DNA from: an uncultured Bacteroidales bacterium
GTDB taxonomy: Bacteria; Bacteroidota; Bacteroidia; Bacteroidales; UBA932
Reading direction: 5' to 3'
DNA length: 19,167 nucleotides
Assembly (NCBI GenBank): GCA_946405645.1
Contig: CAMJHW010000012.1
Span: forward strand, 1 to 19,167
Below, one piece after another: positions 1 through 6,839 of the stretch. Below the pieces are notes generated by a model. That model worked only from the letters and a program-made list of their open reading frames with translations, did not search any database and was not told the origin of the DNA. Positions within the stretch are counted from its first letter, which is position 1; every line of letters starts with the position of its first letter. The translations under genes and the position numbers were made by a program.

Positions 1-144
1 TATAACTCTAGTCTGTCCTGACGCGTTTCAAAGAAATCAACGCTCTCGATTCTTAATAATTTCTCGGTACTTGCTTGTACTTCCTTCAGTCTTTTCAATG
101 AACTTCTTTTGCAGAAAAATCCCGCTCGTTTGTTTCAAGCGGGA
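1..144 (-). other. Transcribed leader, probably of an rRNA operon outside the window
   Basis: This stretch lies downstream of a consensus promoter on the minus strand and contains no convincing protein gene. Read on the minus strand it starts with a short hairpin, then continues as AT-richer sequence that includes TTTCTTTGAAA (26-36). That element partly resembles the boxA antitermination site found in rRNA leaders (7 of 11 positions match GCTCTTTAACA). The general look, a strong promoter with an upstream A-tract followed by a noncoding leader, fits the 5' end of a ribosomal RNA operon, with 16S just past the left edge. This is inference: no mature rRNA sequence is inside the window. Short open frames exist on both strands here, but none has a good start or a recognisable product. 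Confidence 0.45.
115..144 (-). terminator. Hairpin plus T5, intrinsic-terminator-like
   Basis: A 7-bp stem (120-126 pairing with 138-144, core CCCGCT/AGCGGG) with an 11-nt loop is followed on the minus strand by five T residues (115-119). It is placed about 40 bp past the glycosyltransferase stop, where it could end that transcript. However, it also sits exactly at the predicted start site of the downstream promoter, so it may instead be a 5' structure of the leader RNA. Confidence 0.6.
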
Positions 145-147
145 ATG

Positions 148-197
148 CAAAGGTACGGAAAGTTTTTAAACCACCAAACTTTTTTCACTTTTTTTTC
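148..197 (-). promoter_or_regulatory. Strong Bacteroidetes promoter with A-tract (UP-like) element
   Basis: On the minus strand a -33 box TTTG (175-178) is followed by a 19-bp spacer and a -7 box TACCTTTG (148-155). This is a full match to the Bacteroidetes primary-sigma consensus TTTG-N19-TAnnTTTG. Directly upstream of the -33 box lie an A6 tract and an A8 tract (within 181-196), as in UP elements of rRNA promoters. The A8 tract is also the final Lys codons of the glycosyltransferase gene. Predicted start is near 144. Confidence 0.7.
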
Positions 198-1609
198 AAA
201 GAATTTGCCCTCACACGCGCCTCCAGCTCCCATGTGCGTATCCTGTCCTTGTAGGTATTATTGGCGTTAACCTTCTCTATCTCAAGCGCTGCATCGGAGT
301 TTCCCTCCCATCTGCGACAATTGTAGAGAACATCGTAAATCCTGCCTATCTGATACTCCCTGCTAACCCTGAGACCTACGGCATAGTCCTCGCCATACTT
401 GGTCGTAGGGAAATTCAGCTCGCGGAGAAGCGGGACATAGAACCCGCGGGGCGCTCCGAGACCGTTGATGCGAAGGGCATTGTTCCGCCCGTTCTCAGGA
501 GTCCATTCGCGATGGTCGATGATGCCGGGAGGCAAAGTATTGCCGTCGAAATCGGTCATCCGATACGTTCCCACCACCATGGCGCAGTTCTGCTCATGGA
601 AAGCATCCACCATCTTCTGAACAGTATTCTCATCATAATAGGTATCGTCGGAATCCAGCTGCAGCGCGAACCTTCCGCAGAGCGGATGATGCAGCGCGGC
701 GTTCCAGTTGCCTCCGATCGCATGCCAGGTCTTGTCCTGCGCTATATACACCAGCCGGGGATCGTCGAGGAATCCCTTGATCACATCTACCGTACCGTCC
801 GTGGAGTTGTCATCCACCACAATGACGTTGTATCTGAACGAGGCCTTCTGCGACAGAGCCGAACGTATGGCGTCAGCGATGGTACGCACCCGGTTCTTGC
901 AAGGGATGACCACGGAAGCCTCATACCTGAAATCTCCGGCTTCGAATGATATCGGCTTGAATACAGGCTCAAGATAACCCCCGATATCCTTCAGGTGCCT
1001 GGTGCACGCCTGCTCCATCTCTATCTGGACCGCGCGATTCTTCGGGTCCACATAGTCGAACTGCTTTTCCCCCGACTTGCGCAGGTCGGTCTCCACCTCA
1101 TAATAGAGGAACTCGTTGATATGCACAAGACTCCCCTTCTGGGAAACCTTCAGGCGAAGGTCGTACAGCGCAGCGAAACTGTAATCGCAGTCCATTCGCG
1201 CGACGGCGTCCTTCAGGGCGGAGGTCCTGTAAAGCAGGACACCGCCGAAGTCGAAGTCGTCGCGCAGGGCGCCGAACTGGCAGTCGATGACCGGCGCCTG
1301 CTTCAGCTCGCCGCCGGTCATCGCGAAATGGTCGGCATACACCATCGCCGCACAGGTATCGTCGGCGACGGAAAGCATCCTCTCGAGCGCATAATGAACG
1401 AGGGAGAGCTCAGTCGGCTTAGTATAGAGAAGGGTAAACTCCGCCCCGGCCTTGCCTGCGATGTAACGGAGCGTATCCGTGGACGAAAGCGGCTGGTCGG
1501 TTCCAAGGAAACAAAGCGAAGAAACGGCGGGCTCGGACGAGAGATTGGCCCTGGTGGCGGCTGCAGTCTCAGGGGCGCAACAGGAAATGAAGCAATCGAT
1601 CTTTGACAT
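185..1609 (-). CDS. Two-domain family 2 glycosyltransferase
   Basis: The C-terminal half (about residues 230-440) is a typical GT-A fold family 2 glycosyltransferase. It has the nucleotide-binding start [20 protein letters not shown] at 264-273, the metal-binding DSDD at 319-322, a GED catalytic-base motif at 406-408 and RRW at 432-434. It would transfer a sugar from a nucleotide-sugar donor to a glycan or lipid acceptor at the cytoplasmic face. No membrane segment is visible. The N-terminal 220 residues look like a second, degenerate GT-A-like module (VYADHF at 90-95) without a clear set of catalytic motifs. The ATG at 1609 lies about 20 nt after the start site predicted by the -7 box at 1634-1641. 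The protein ends in KKK, encoded by an A8 run that also lies in the neighbouring promoter's upstream element. Donor and acceptor cannot be told from sequence. Confidence 0.85.
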   Translation of the reverse strand: MSKIDCFISCCAPETAAATRANLSSEPAVSSLCFLGTDQPLSSTDTLRYIAGKAGAEFTLLYTKPTELSLVHYALERMLSVADDTCAAMVYADHFAMTGGELKQAPVIDCQFGALRDDFDFGGVLLYRTSALKDAVARMDCDYSFAALYDLRLKVSQKGSLVHINEFLYYEVETDLRKSGEKQFDYVDPKNRAVQIEMEQACTRHLKDIGGYLEPVFKPISFEAGDFRYEASVVIPCKNRVRTIADAIRSALSQKASFRYNVIVVDDNSTDGTVDVIKGFLDDPRLVYIAQDKTWHAIGGNWNAALHHPLCGRFALQLDSDDTYYDENTVQKMVDAFHEQNCAMVVGTYRMTDFDGNTLPPGIIDHREWTPENGRNNALRINGLGAPRGFYVPLLRELNFPTTKYGEDYAVGLRVSREYQIGRIYDVLYNCRRWEGNSDAALEIEKVNANNTYKDRIRTWELEARVRANSLKKK

Positions 1610-1633
1610 AAAGAATAATATGGATTACAAGGA

Positions 1634-1661
1634 CAAAGATAGTTTATTTTTCATATATTTG
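1634..1661. promoter_or_regulatory. Compact divergent promoter pair
   Basis: Two -7 boxes point away from each other. The minus-strand box TATCTTTG (1634-1641) serves the glycosyltransferase, and the plus-strand box TATATTTG (1654-1661) serves the mannosyltransferase-like gene. They are separated by 12 bp, so each promoter's -33 region overlaps the other's -7 box, and two polymerases probably cannot bind together. No good TTTG -33 box is seen for either. Predicted leaders are about 20 and 27 nt. Confidence 0.65.
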
Positions 1662-1691
1662 CGGAACATATAAACTGATAACCGGATCGAT

Positions 1692-2420
1692 TTGGAAAGG
1701 AAAATAGTCATCATCCCGACCTACAACGAAAAGGAGAACATCGAGCGCATCATCCGCAAGGTATTCTCCCTGGACGGGGTCTACAATATTCTGGTCATCG
1801 AAGACGGCTCCCCCGACGGAACTGCCGCCATCGTCAAAGGCCTCCAGCAGGAGTTCCCCTCACGCCTCTTCATGATAGAGCGTGCCGGCAAGCAAGGCCT
1901 GGGCACCGCTTATATCACGGGCTTCAAATGGTCCGTCGAGCAGGGCTACGACTATATCTTCGAGATGGACGCCGACTTCTCGCACAACCCCGATGACCTT
2001 CCCCTCCTCTTCAAGGCATGTTCCGAAGACGGCGCCGACCTGGCCATAGGCTCCAGGTACTGCAACGGCATCAGCGTGATCAACTGGCCGATCGGCCGTG
2101 TGATCATGTCATATTATGCCTCGGTATATGTCCGGACCGTTCTTGGGATGAAGGTCTATGATACCACAGCCGGCTTCAAGTGCTACCGCCGGAAAGTATT
2201 GGAGACCATCGACCTGGACCGTATCAAGATGAAGGGATACGGCTTCCAGATAGAGATGAAGTATTCCACCTACAAGCTCGGATTCAAGATCAAGGAAGTC
2301 CCCATCATCTTCGTCGACCGCAAGGAAGGCACCTCCAAGATGTCCAGCGGCATCTTCGGAGAAGCATTCTGGGGCGTCATCAAGCTGAAGTTCAGAAAGA
2401 TAAGACCTCGTCAGGCCTAG
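1692..2420 (+). CDS. Polyprenol (dolichyl)-phosphate mannosyltransferase-like GT2
   Basis: This 242-residue family 2 glycosyltransferase closely resembles Dpm1-type polyprenol-monophosphomannose synthases. Features are IVIIPTYNEKENIE at 5-18, VIEDGSPDGT at 35-44, the metal-binding DAD at 93-95, and the family-typical DTTAGFKCYRRKVL near 157-170. Such enzymes move mannose (or another sugar) from a nucleotide sugar to polyprenyl phosphate, for later use in glycosylation outside the cytoplasm. It ends after the catalytic domain and lacks the C-terminal membrane helices or GtrA-like region of longer relatives. The start is a TTG: an in-frame stop at 1671-1673 and the absence of any nearby ATG leave it as the only start that keeps the N-terminal strand. 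Its stop overlaps the tex stop on the other strand by 4 bp. Sugar specificity is inferred from similarity only. Confidence 0.85.
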   Translation: MERKIVIIPTYNEKENIERIIRKVFSLDGVYNILVIEDGSPDGTAAIVKGLQQEFPSRLFMIERAGKQGLGTAYITGFKWSVEQGYDYIFEMDADFSHNPDDLPLLFKACSEDGADLAIGSRYCNGISVINWPIGRVIMSYYASVYVRTVLGMKVYDTTAGFKCYRRKVLETIDLDRIKMKGYGFQIEMKYSTYKLGFKIKEVPIIFVDRKEGTSKMSSGIFGEAFWGVIKLKFRKIRPRQA

Positions 2421-4561
2421 GACTTCACCAATCTCAAGGAAATACGCTTCCGCTCTAAATCCACGTCCAGCACCGAGACCAAGATCCTCTGGTGCAGTTT
2501 GAGGATTTTCGAAGGCTCGGCATGGCCGCGGACTCCCATCTGCGACACATGGATGAGTCCGTTCTCGTGCAATCCTATATCGACGAAAGCTCCGAAATTG
2601 GTGATATTGGTCACGATGCCGGGGAGTTCCATCCCGGGATACAGATCCTCGAGATCATGCACGTCCTGTGAGAACTCGAACTCCGAAGCCTGCTCGCGCG
2701 GGTCGCGCCCGGGCTTGACAAGTTCCTTCAGGATATCGTTCACCGTCGGCAGACCGAAATCACCCTCCACATAGTCGGCGGCTGAGATCTTTGAACAGAG
2801 TCCGGCATTGCCGACCAGCTCTCCCGTGCTGACTCCAAGGTCACGTGCCATACGGTCCACGATATGGTAGCACTCGGGGTGGACTGCGGAATTGTCCAGC
2901 GGATTGGCCGCATCGGGGATGCGGAGGAAGCCCGCGCACTGCTCGAAGGCCTTGGCGCCGAGGCGCGGGACCTTCATGAGCTCGGCGCGCGACTTGAACG
3001 CGCCCGACTCCGTCCGGTACGCTACAATCCTGGCGGCCAGGGACGGGCCGATTCCGGCGACATAGCCGAGAAGATACGGGCTGGCGGTATTGAGATTCAC
3101 TCCGACGCTGTTCACGCACATCTCCACGGTAGTGTCCAGTTTCTCCTTCAGAAGGGCCTGGTCCACGTCGTGCTGGTACTGCCCCACCCCGAGGGACTTC
3201 GGATCTATCTTGACCAGCTCCGCGAGAGGGTCCATCAGGCGCCTGCCGATGGACACGGCGCCGCGGACGGTCACATCTTCGTCAGGGAACTCCTCGCGTG
3301 CGACTTCGGACGCGGAATAGATGGACGCTCCGTCCTCGCTGACCGTCCAGACCTTGCACCCTTCCGGAAGGTGGACCTTCTTCATGAAATCCTCGGTCTC
3401 GCGGCTGGCGGTGCCGTTGCCGATCGCAACGGCCTCAATGCCGTATTTCTCTATCATCGAAGAAACCGCCATGATGGACTTGACCTTCTCGTTCTGGGGA
3501 GGATGGGGGAAGATGATCTCGTGGTGCAGGAGATTGCCCTGCTCATCCAGACACACGGTCTTGCATCCGTTGCGGAAACCGGGGTCTATGGCCAGCGTAC
3601 GCTTCTGCCCCAAGGGAGGAGACAGCAGGAGCTGTTTGAGATTCTCCCCGAAGACTTCGATAGACTCGGCATCCGCCTTCTGCTTCGCCTCCTTGATTAT
3701 CTCGTTCGAGATGGAAGGATCGAGCAGACGCTTCCACGCATCTTCGACCGCCGCACGGATCTCCACGGAAAGAAGTTTCGAAGGATATGAATGCTCCTGA
3801 CAGAAATCATAATACATCTTGTTGGAGCATTTCTCCTGGTCGGCATCGAGCGACACGCTCAGGAACCCTTCGTTCTCCGCACGGAGCATAGCGAGAAGGT
3901 TATGGGAAGGGATGCGCGCGATCGGCATCGAGAAATTGAAATAGCTGCGGTACTTTGCGGCATCGGGATTGTCCTTCGCGGCCTTGGTGGCCTTGGAGCA
4001 TACCCTGCGGGTACGGTAGATGCCGCGAAGGGTCTCGCGGACCGATGCCGTCTCGCTCAGGCGCTCGGCGATGATATCGCGCGCGCCTGCAAGCGCGTCC
4101 TCGACGGACGCCACCTTGTCGCCGACGAACTTGCGCGCCTCGGCGGCGGGATCCACCACTCCCCTGACGGCGAAGAGCCTGTCGGCCAGGGGCTCCAGGC
4201 CCGCTTCGCGGGCGATGGTGGCCCTGGTGCGTCTCTTCGGCCTGTACGGAAGATACAGATCCTCCAGCTCGCTGGCATTGACGCATCCCTCTATCTGCCC
4301 GCGAAGCTCAGGAGTAAGCTTCCCGAGACCTTCGATGGTCTCGAGGATGGTCTCCTTGCGCTTCTCCATCTCGCTGAAGACCTCCACCCAGTGCTTGACG
4401 GATGCGACTTCCATATCGTCCATGCCGCCCGTCCTTTCCTTGCGGTAGCGGCTGATGAAGGGGATGGTGTCCCCGTCTTCGAACATCTGGGCGCAGTTCT
4501 CGACCTGCCACGGCTTCAATCCGAGCAGGGAGGCGATATGGCGGATATATAAGTCTTTCAT
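2417..4561 (-). CDS. tex: Tex-family transcription accessory / RNA-binding protein
   Basis: A 714-residue Tex protein, an RNA-binding transcription factor homologous to eukaryotic Spt6 that associates with RNA polymerase. Domains in order are: the N-terminal helical Tex region (DTIPFISRYRKERTGGMDD at 31-49, DLYLPYRPKRRT at 101-112); a YqgF/RNase H-like domain from about 318 (RTLAIDPGFRNGCKTV); the conserved SIGRRLMDPLAELVKIDPKSLGVGQYQHDV at about 437-466; a helix-hairpin-helix region at about 485-548 (GIGPSLAARIV); and a C-terminal S1 domain at 640-714 (GIVTNITNFGAFVDIGLHENGLIHVSQM). It stops right after S1, without the disordered tail of E. coli Tex, hence the shorter length. Its ATG overlaps the clc TGA (TGATG), so translation is probably coupled to clc. 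Confidence 0.95.
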   Translation of the reverse strand: MKDLYIRHIASLLGLKPWQVENCAQMFEDGDTIPFISRYRKERTGGMDDMEVASVKHWVEVFSEMEKRKETILETIEGLGKLTPELRGQIEGCVNASELEDLYLPYRPKRRTRATIAREAGLEPLADRLFAVRGVVDPAAEARKFVGDKVASVEDALAGARDIIAERLSETASVRETLRGIYRTRRVCSKATKAAKDNPDAAKYRSYFNFSMPIARIPSHNLLAMLRAENEGFLSVSLDADQEKCSNKMYYDFCQEHSYPSKLLSVEIRAAVEDAWKRLLDPSISNEIIKEAKQKADAESIEVFGENLKQLLLSPPLGQKRTLAIDPGFRNGCKTVCLDEQGNLLHHEIIFPHPPQNEKVKSIMAVSSMIEKYGIEAVAIGNGTASRETEDFMKKVHLPEGCKVWTVSEDGASIYSASEVAREEFPDEDVTVRGAVSIGRRLMDPLAELVKIDPKSLGVGQYQHDVDQALLKEKLDTTVEMCVNSVGVNLNTASPYLLGYVAGIGPSLAARIVAYRTESGAFKSRAELMKVPRLGAKAFEQCAGFLRIPDAANPLDNSAVHPECYHIVDRMARDLGVSTGELVGNAGLCSKISAADYVEGDFGLPTVNDILKELVKPGRDPREQASEFEFSQDVHDLEDLYPGMELPGIVTNITNFGAFVDIGLHENGLIHVSQMGVRGHAEPSKILKLHQRILVSVLDVDLERKRISLRLVKS

Positions 4562-6324
4562 CAGTCTTGTGAGATTTCTTTCAGTTCAGTGCGATACGCG
4601 GACATGATCCTGGACTTGGACAGGAATCCTACGTACACCATGTCCGAATCCACAACGGGAAGTCTCCAGGCGCCTGTACGGTCGAACTTTTCCATCACGC
4701 TCTCCATCTTTTCATCGAGGAAGACCACAGCGGCGGGAGCCTCCATTATGTCCCTCACGTGCATGGAAGAATAGCTGTCGGTACGGAACATCACCTTGCG
4801 GATATGGTCCATCTCCACAATGCCCTTGAGATGCTGCCTGGCATCAAGGACCGGGAACACCTGCGCGTCACTGTCGGAGATGACATCCACAAAGTCTCCA
4901 AGTGTATCGGTCATGCTCACCCTCGGGTACTTGTCCCTGACGAGATCCGAAGTCTTCAAAAGAGTCAGGACGGCCTGGTCGTTATCGTGGGTCAGGAGTT
5001 CGCCGGATTGGGCGATGCGCTTGGTATAGATAGAATATTTCTCGACCAGACGGATGGATCCGAACGAGAAAGCGGAGGCGATGATCAGCGGAATGAACAA
5101 CTCATACCCGCCGGATATCTCGGCGATTAGGAAGATTGCGGTCATAGGTGCCTGCATGACACCGGCCATCAGCGCAGCCATGCCCACCAGTACGAAATTC
5201 TGTTCCGGCACGGAAATGTCGGCACCGGCGAGAAGAAGGTTGAGCACCCTGGCCACGACGAATCCGGCGATGGCGCCGACGAACAGAGTAGGGCCGAAAG
5301 TGCCTCCGACTCCGCCACCGGCATTGGTAAGGGTCATCGAAAAGACCTTCAAAAGGAGGATGAGAAGGAAGAACGCCGGAATCCCCCATTTGGAGCGCAG
5401 CAGGAATGCGAGCGGCCCGTCCATCGCGAAATCGCCGCCGTTCAGCAGCACTCCGAGCGAGTCGTAACCCTCCCCGTACAAAGGCGGGAACAGGAAAATG
5501 AGCAAGCCGAGCGCCACGGCACACCAGGCCCATCGGGCATAGCGGTTCGCGATCTTGCCGAAACGGTCCTCGAGCCACAGCGTCATGCGGATGAAGTAGA
5601 GCGACACCGCTCCGCAGATGATGCCGAGGATGATGTAGAACGGGATGTTGACCATGGAGAACGGCGTCAACGTGCACTGGAACGGAAGCTCGTGCCCAAG
5701 GAAAAGATATGAAACGACTGCCGCAGACACTGTGGAGAGCAGCAGCGGCATCATGGAATTCATCGAAATGTTGAACAGGAGTATCTCGAGGGTGAAGAGC
5801 ACTCCAGCAAGCGGGGCCTTGAAGATGCCGGCGATGGCGCCCGCGGCGCCGCAGCCTATGAGGATGGTCATGCCGCGGTGCGACATGCCCGCCCAGCGGG
5901 CGAAATTGGAGCCGATGGCCGCGCCGGTATAGACGATAGGCGCCTCGGCTCCTACGGATCCTCCGAATCCGATGGTCACCGAACTGGTGAGGATGGAGGA
6001 CCACATGTTGTGCGGCTTGATCCTGGATTCATTGCGCGAAACTGCCTGCAGCACTTTGGTCACGCCGTGGCTGATGTTATCCCTGACGACATAGCGAAGG
6101 AGCAGGAGAGAGATCAGCATACCTATACCCGGCAGAAGCAGATAGAGCAGGGCATGCGTGGAGCCCGCAAGCACCGAAGCCAGAAGATGCTGGATGAGAT
6201 GGATGAGCTTGAGCAGGATCACTGCGGCCGCGCCGCTGGCTATGCCCACAAGGAATGACAGGATAAGGAGCTTGTTGCGCTCCGAGAGATCCTTGAACAA
6301 ACTGAGTAGCCTTCCTGCCTTCAT
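4561..6324 (-). CDS. CLC-family chloride channel/antiporter with CBS pair
   Basis: A 587-residue CLC protein with about ten or more hydrophobic segments over residues 18-430. The gating-glutamate motif is GGSVGAEAP, with Glu127. GIFKAPLAGVLFTLE lies at 166-180. Two C-terminal CBS domains (roughly 455-510 and 520-580) are typical of nucleotide-sensing regulation. It moves chloride, or possibly fluoride or nitrate, across the inner membrane. After Glu180 comes Ile, at the place where E. coli ClC-ec1 has the proton-transferring Glu203, so coupling to protons is uncertain. I chose the ATG at 6324, not the TTG two codons upstream: the TTG overlaps the T-run of a terminator hairpin, and the ATG gives the sensible start MKAGRLLSLF. 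It is coupled to tex through a TGATG overlap. Confidence 0.93.
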   Translation of the reverse strand: MKAGRLLSLFKDLSERNKLLILSFLVGIASGAAAVILLKLIHLIQHLLASVLAGSTHALLYLLLPGIGMLISLLLLRYVVRDNISHGVTKVLQAVSRNESRIKPHNMWSSILTSSVTIGFGGSVGAEAPIVYTGAAIGSNFARWAGMSHRGMTILIGCGAAGAIAGIFKAPLAGVLFTLEILLFNISMNSMMPLLLSTVSAAVVSYLFLGHELPFQCTLTPFSMVNIPFYIILGIICGAVSLYFIRMTLWLEDRFGKIANRYARWAWCAVALGLLIFLFPPLYGEGYDSLGVLLNGGDFAMDGPLAFLLRSKWGIPAFFLLILLLKVFSMTLTNAGGGVGGTFGPTLFVGAIAGFVVARVLNLLLAGADISVPEQNFVLVGMAALMAGVMQAPMTAIFLIAEISGGYELFIPLIIASAFSFGSIRLVEKYSIYTKRIAQSGELLTHDNDQAVLTLLKTSDLVRDKYPRVSMTDTLGDFVDVISDSDAQVFPVLDARQHLKGIVEMDHIRKVMFRTDSYSSMHVRDIMEAPAAVVFLDEKMESVMEKFDRTGAWRLPVVDSDMVYVGFLSKSRIMSAYRTELKEISQD

Positions 6325-6328
6325 AATC

Positions 6329-6357
6329 AAAAAAGGCCGTCCCTGGACAGGACGACC
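6329..6357 (-). terminator. Intrinsic terminator between hypothetical gene and clc
   Basis: An 8-bp stem (6335-6342 with 6350-6357; one G-T pair in the RNA) and a 7-nt loop are followed on the minus strand by six T residues (6329-6334). It lies 20 bp past the stop of the acidic-tailed hypothetical gene. Its T-run ends only 4 nt before the clc ATG, leaving no room for a separate clc promoter in between. Confidence 0.8.
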
Positions 6358-6376
6358 GGTAAGTGTCTAAAAAGTC

Positions 6377-6751
6377 TCAGGCGTCTCCTTCCGATGAATC
6401 GTCATCTCCGCCATACTGGGAGATATTGTCATCCGGCAGAGTCTCGCCTTCAGAAGATGTACCCGCGGAGGTGCCGGCCACCTGCTCGGTCTCGGCCTCC
6501 TCTTCGCCTTCGAGCCAGCGCTCGATGTCCTCGAGGTCGTCAGTCTTGACCTTGATCTTGACGAGGTATATGGAGTCGGGGGTCTCGACGGTCACGGCAT
6601 AGAACGGAGTGCCGTCGGGTTTGGTATATTTGGTAAGGTCTCCGAGGTAATCGTTGAAACCTTTTGGATACTTTTCTGCGAAAGCGGCTGCAAGCTCTTC
6701 CGACATGTTCTCATAGCTAACGACGTGTCTTCTACGGGTATCGATTTTCAT
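6377..6751 (-). CDS. Conserved hypothetical protein with acidic tail
   Basis: A 124-residue protein that I cannot assign to a function. The first about 80 residues look like a small folded domain with conserved-looking blocks (MKIDTRRRHVVSYENMSEEL, AEKYPKGFNDYLGDLTKYTKPDGTPFYAV, DSIYLVKIKVKT). The last about 45 are low-complexity and strongly acidic (EGEEEAETEQ, DDDSSEGDA). No signal peptide, membrane helix or Cys cluster is present, so it is probably cytoplasmic. I believe similar small proteins occur widely in Bacteroidales, but could not check. The ATG at 6751 is preferred over a TTG three codons upstream. The upstream gap to ygiQ (6752-6839) is AT-rich, but I see only a weak -7-like sequence (minus CATCTTTA, 6777-6784). 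A terminator follows the stop. Confidence 0.75.
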   Translation of the reverse strand: MKIDTRRRHVVSYENMSEELAAAFAEKYPKGFNDYLGDLTKYTKPDGTPFYAVTVETPDSIYLVKIKVKTDDLEDIERWLEGEEEAETEQVAGTSAGTSSEGETLPDDNISQYGGDDDSSEGDA

Positions 6752-6839
6752 ACTTATCAACAGATTTTAGTTACGATAAAGATGCTAATGGATTCCGCTT
6801 GCAATAATAAGTGAAAAAACTGAAAGTCCATAGCCAAAA

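Noticed and set aside
1..174. Plus-strand and minus-strand short open frames at the left edge
   Set aside because: The region holds a consensus promoter and a hairpin. The frames lack good starts and recognisable products, so a noncoding leader is more likely.
2864..4552. Long plus-strand open frames opposite tex
   Set aside because: They are shadows of the tex coding sequence, which shows all family domains.
6781..6839. Possible terminator after the YgiQ-like gene
   Set aside because: Only a 6-bp AT-rich stem with a loop of about 26 nt can be drawn, too weak to annotate.
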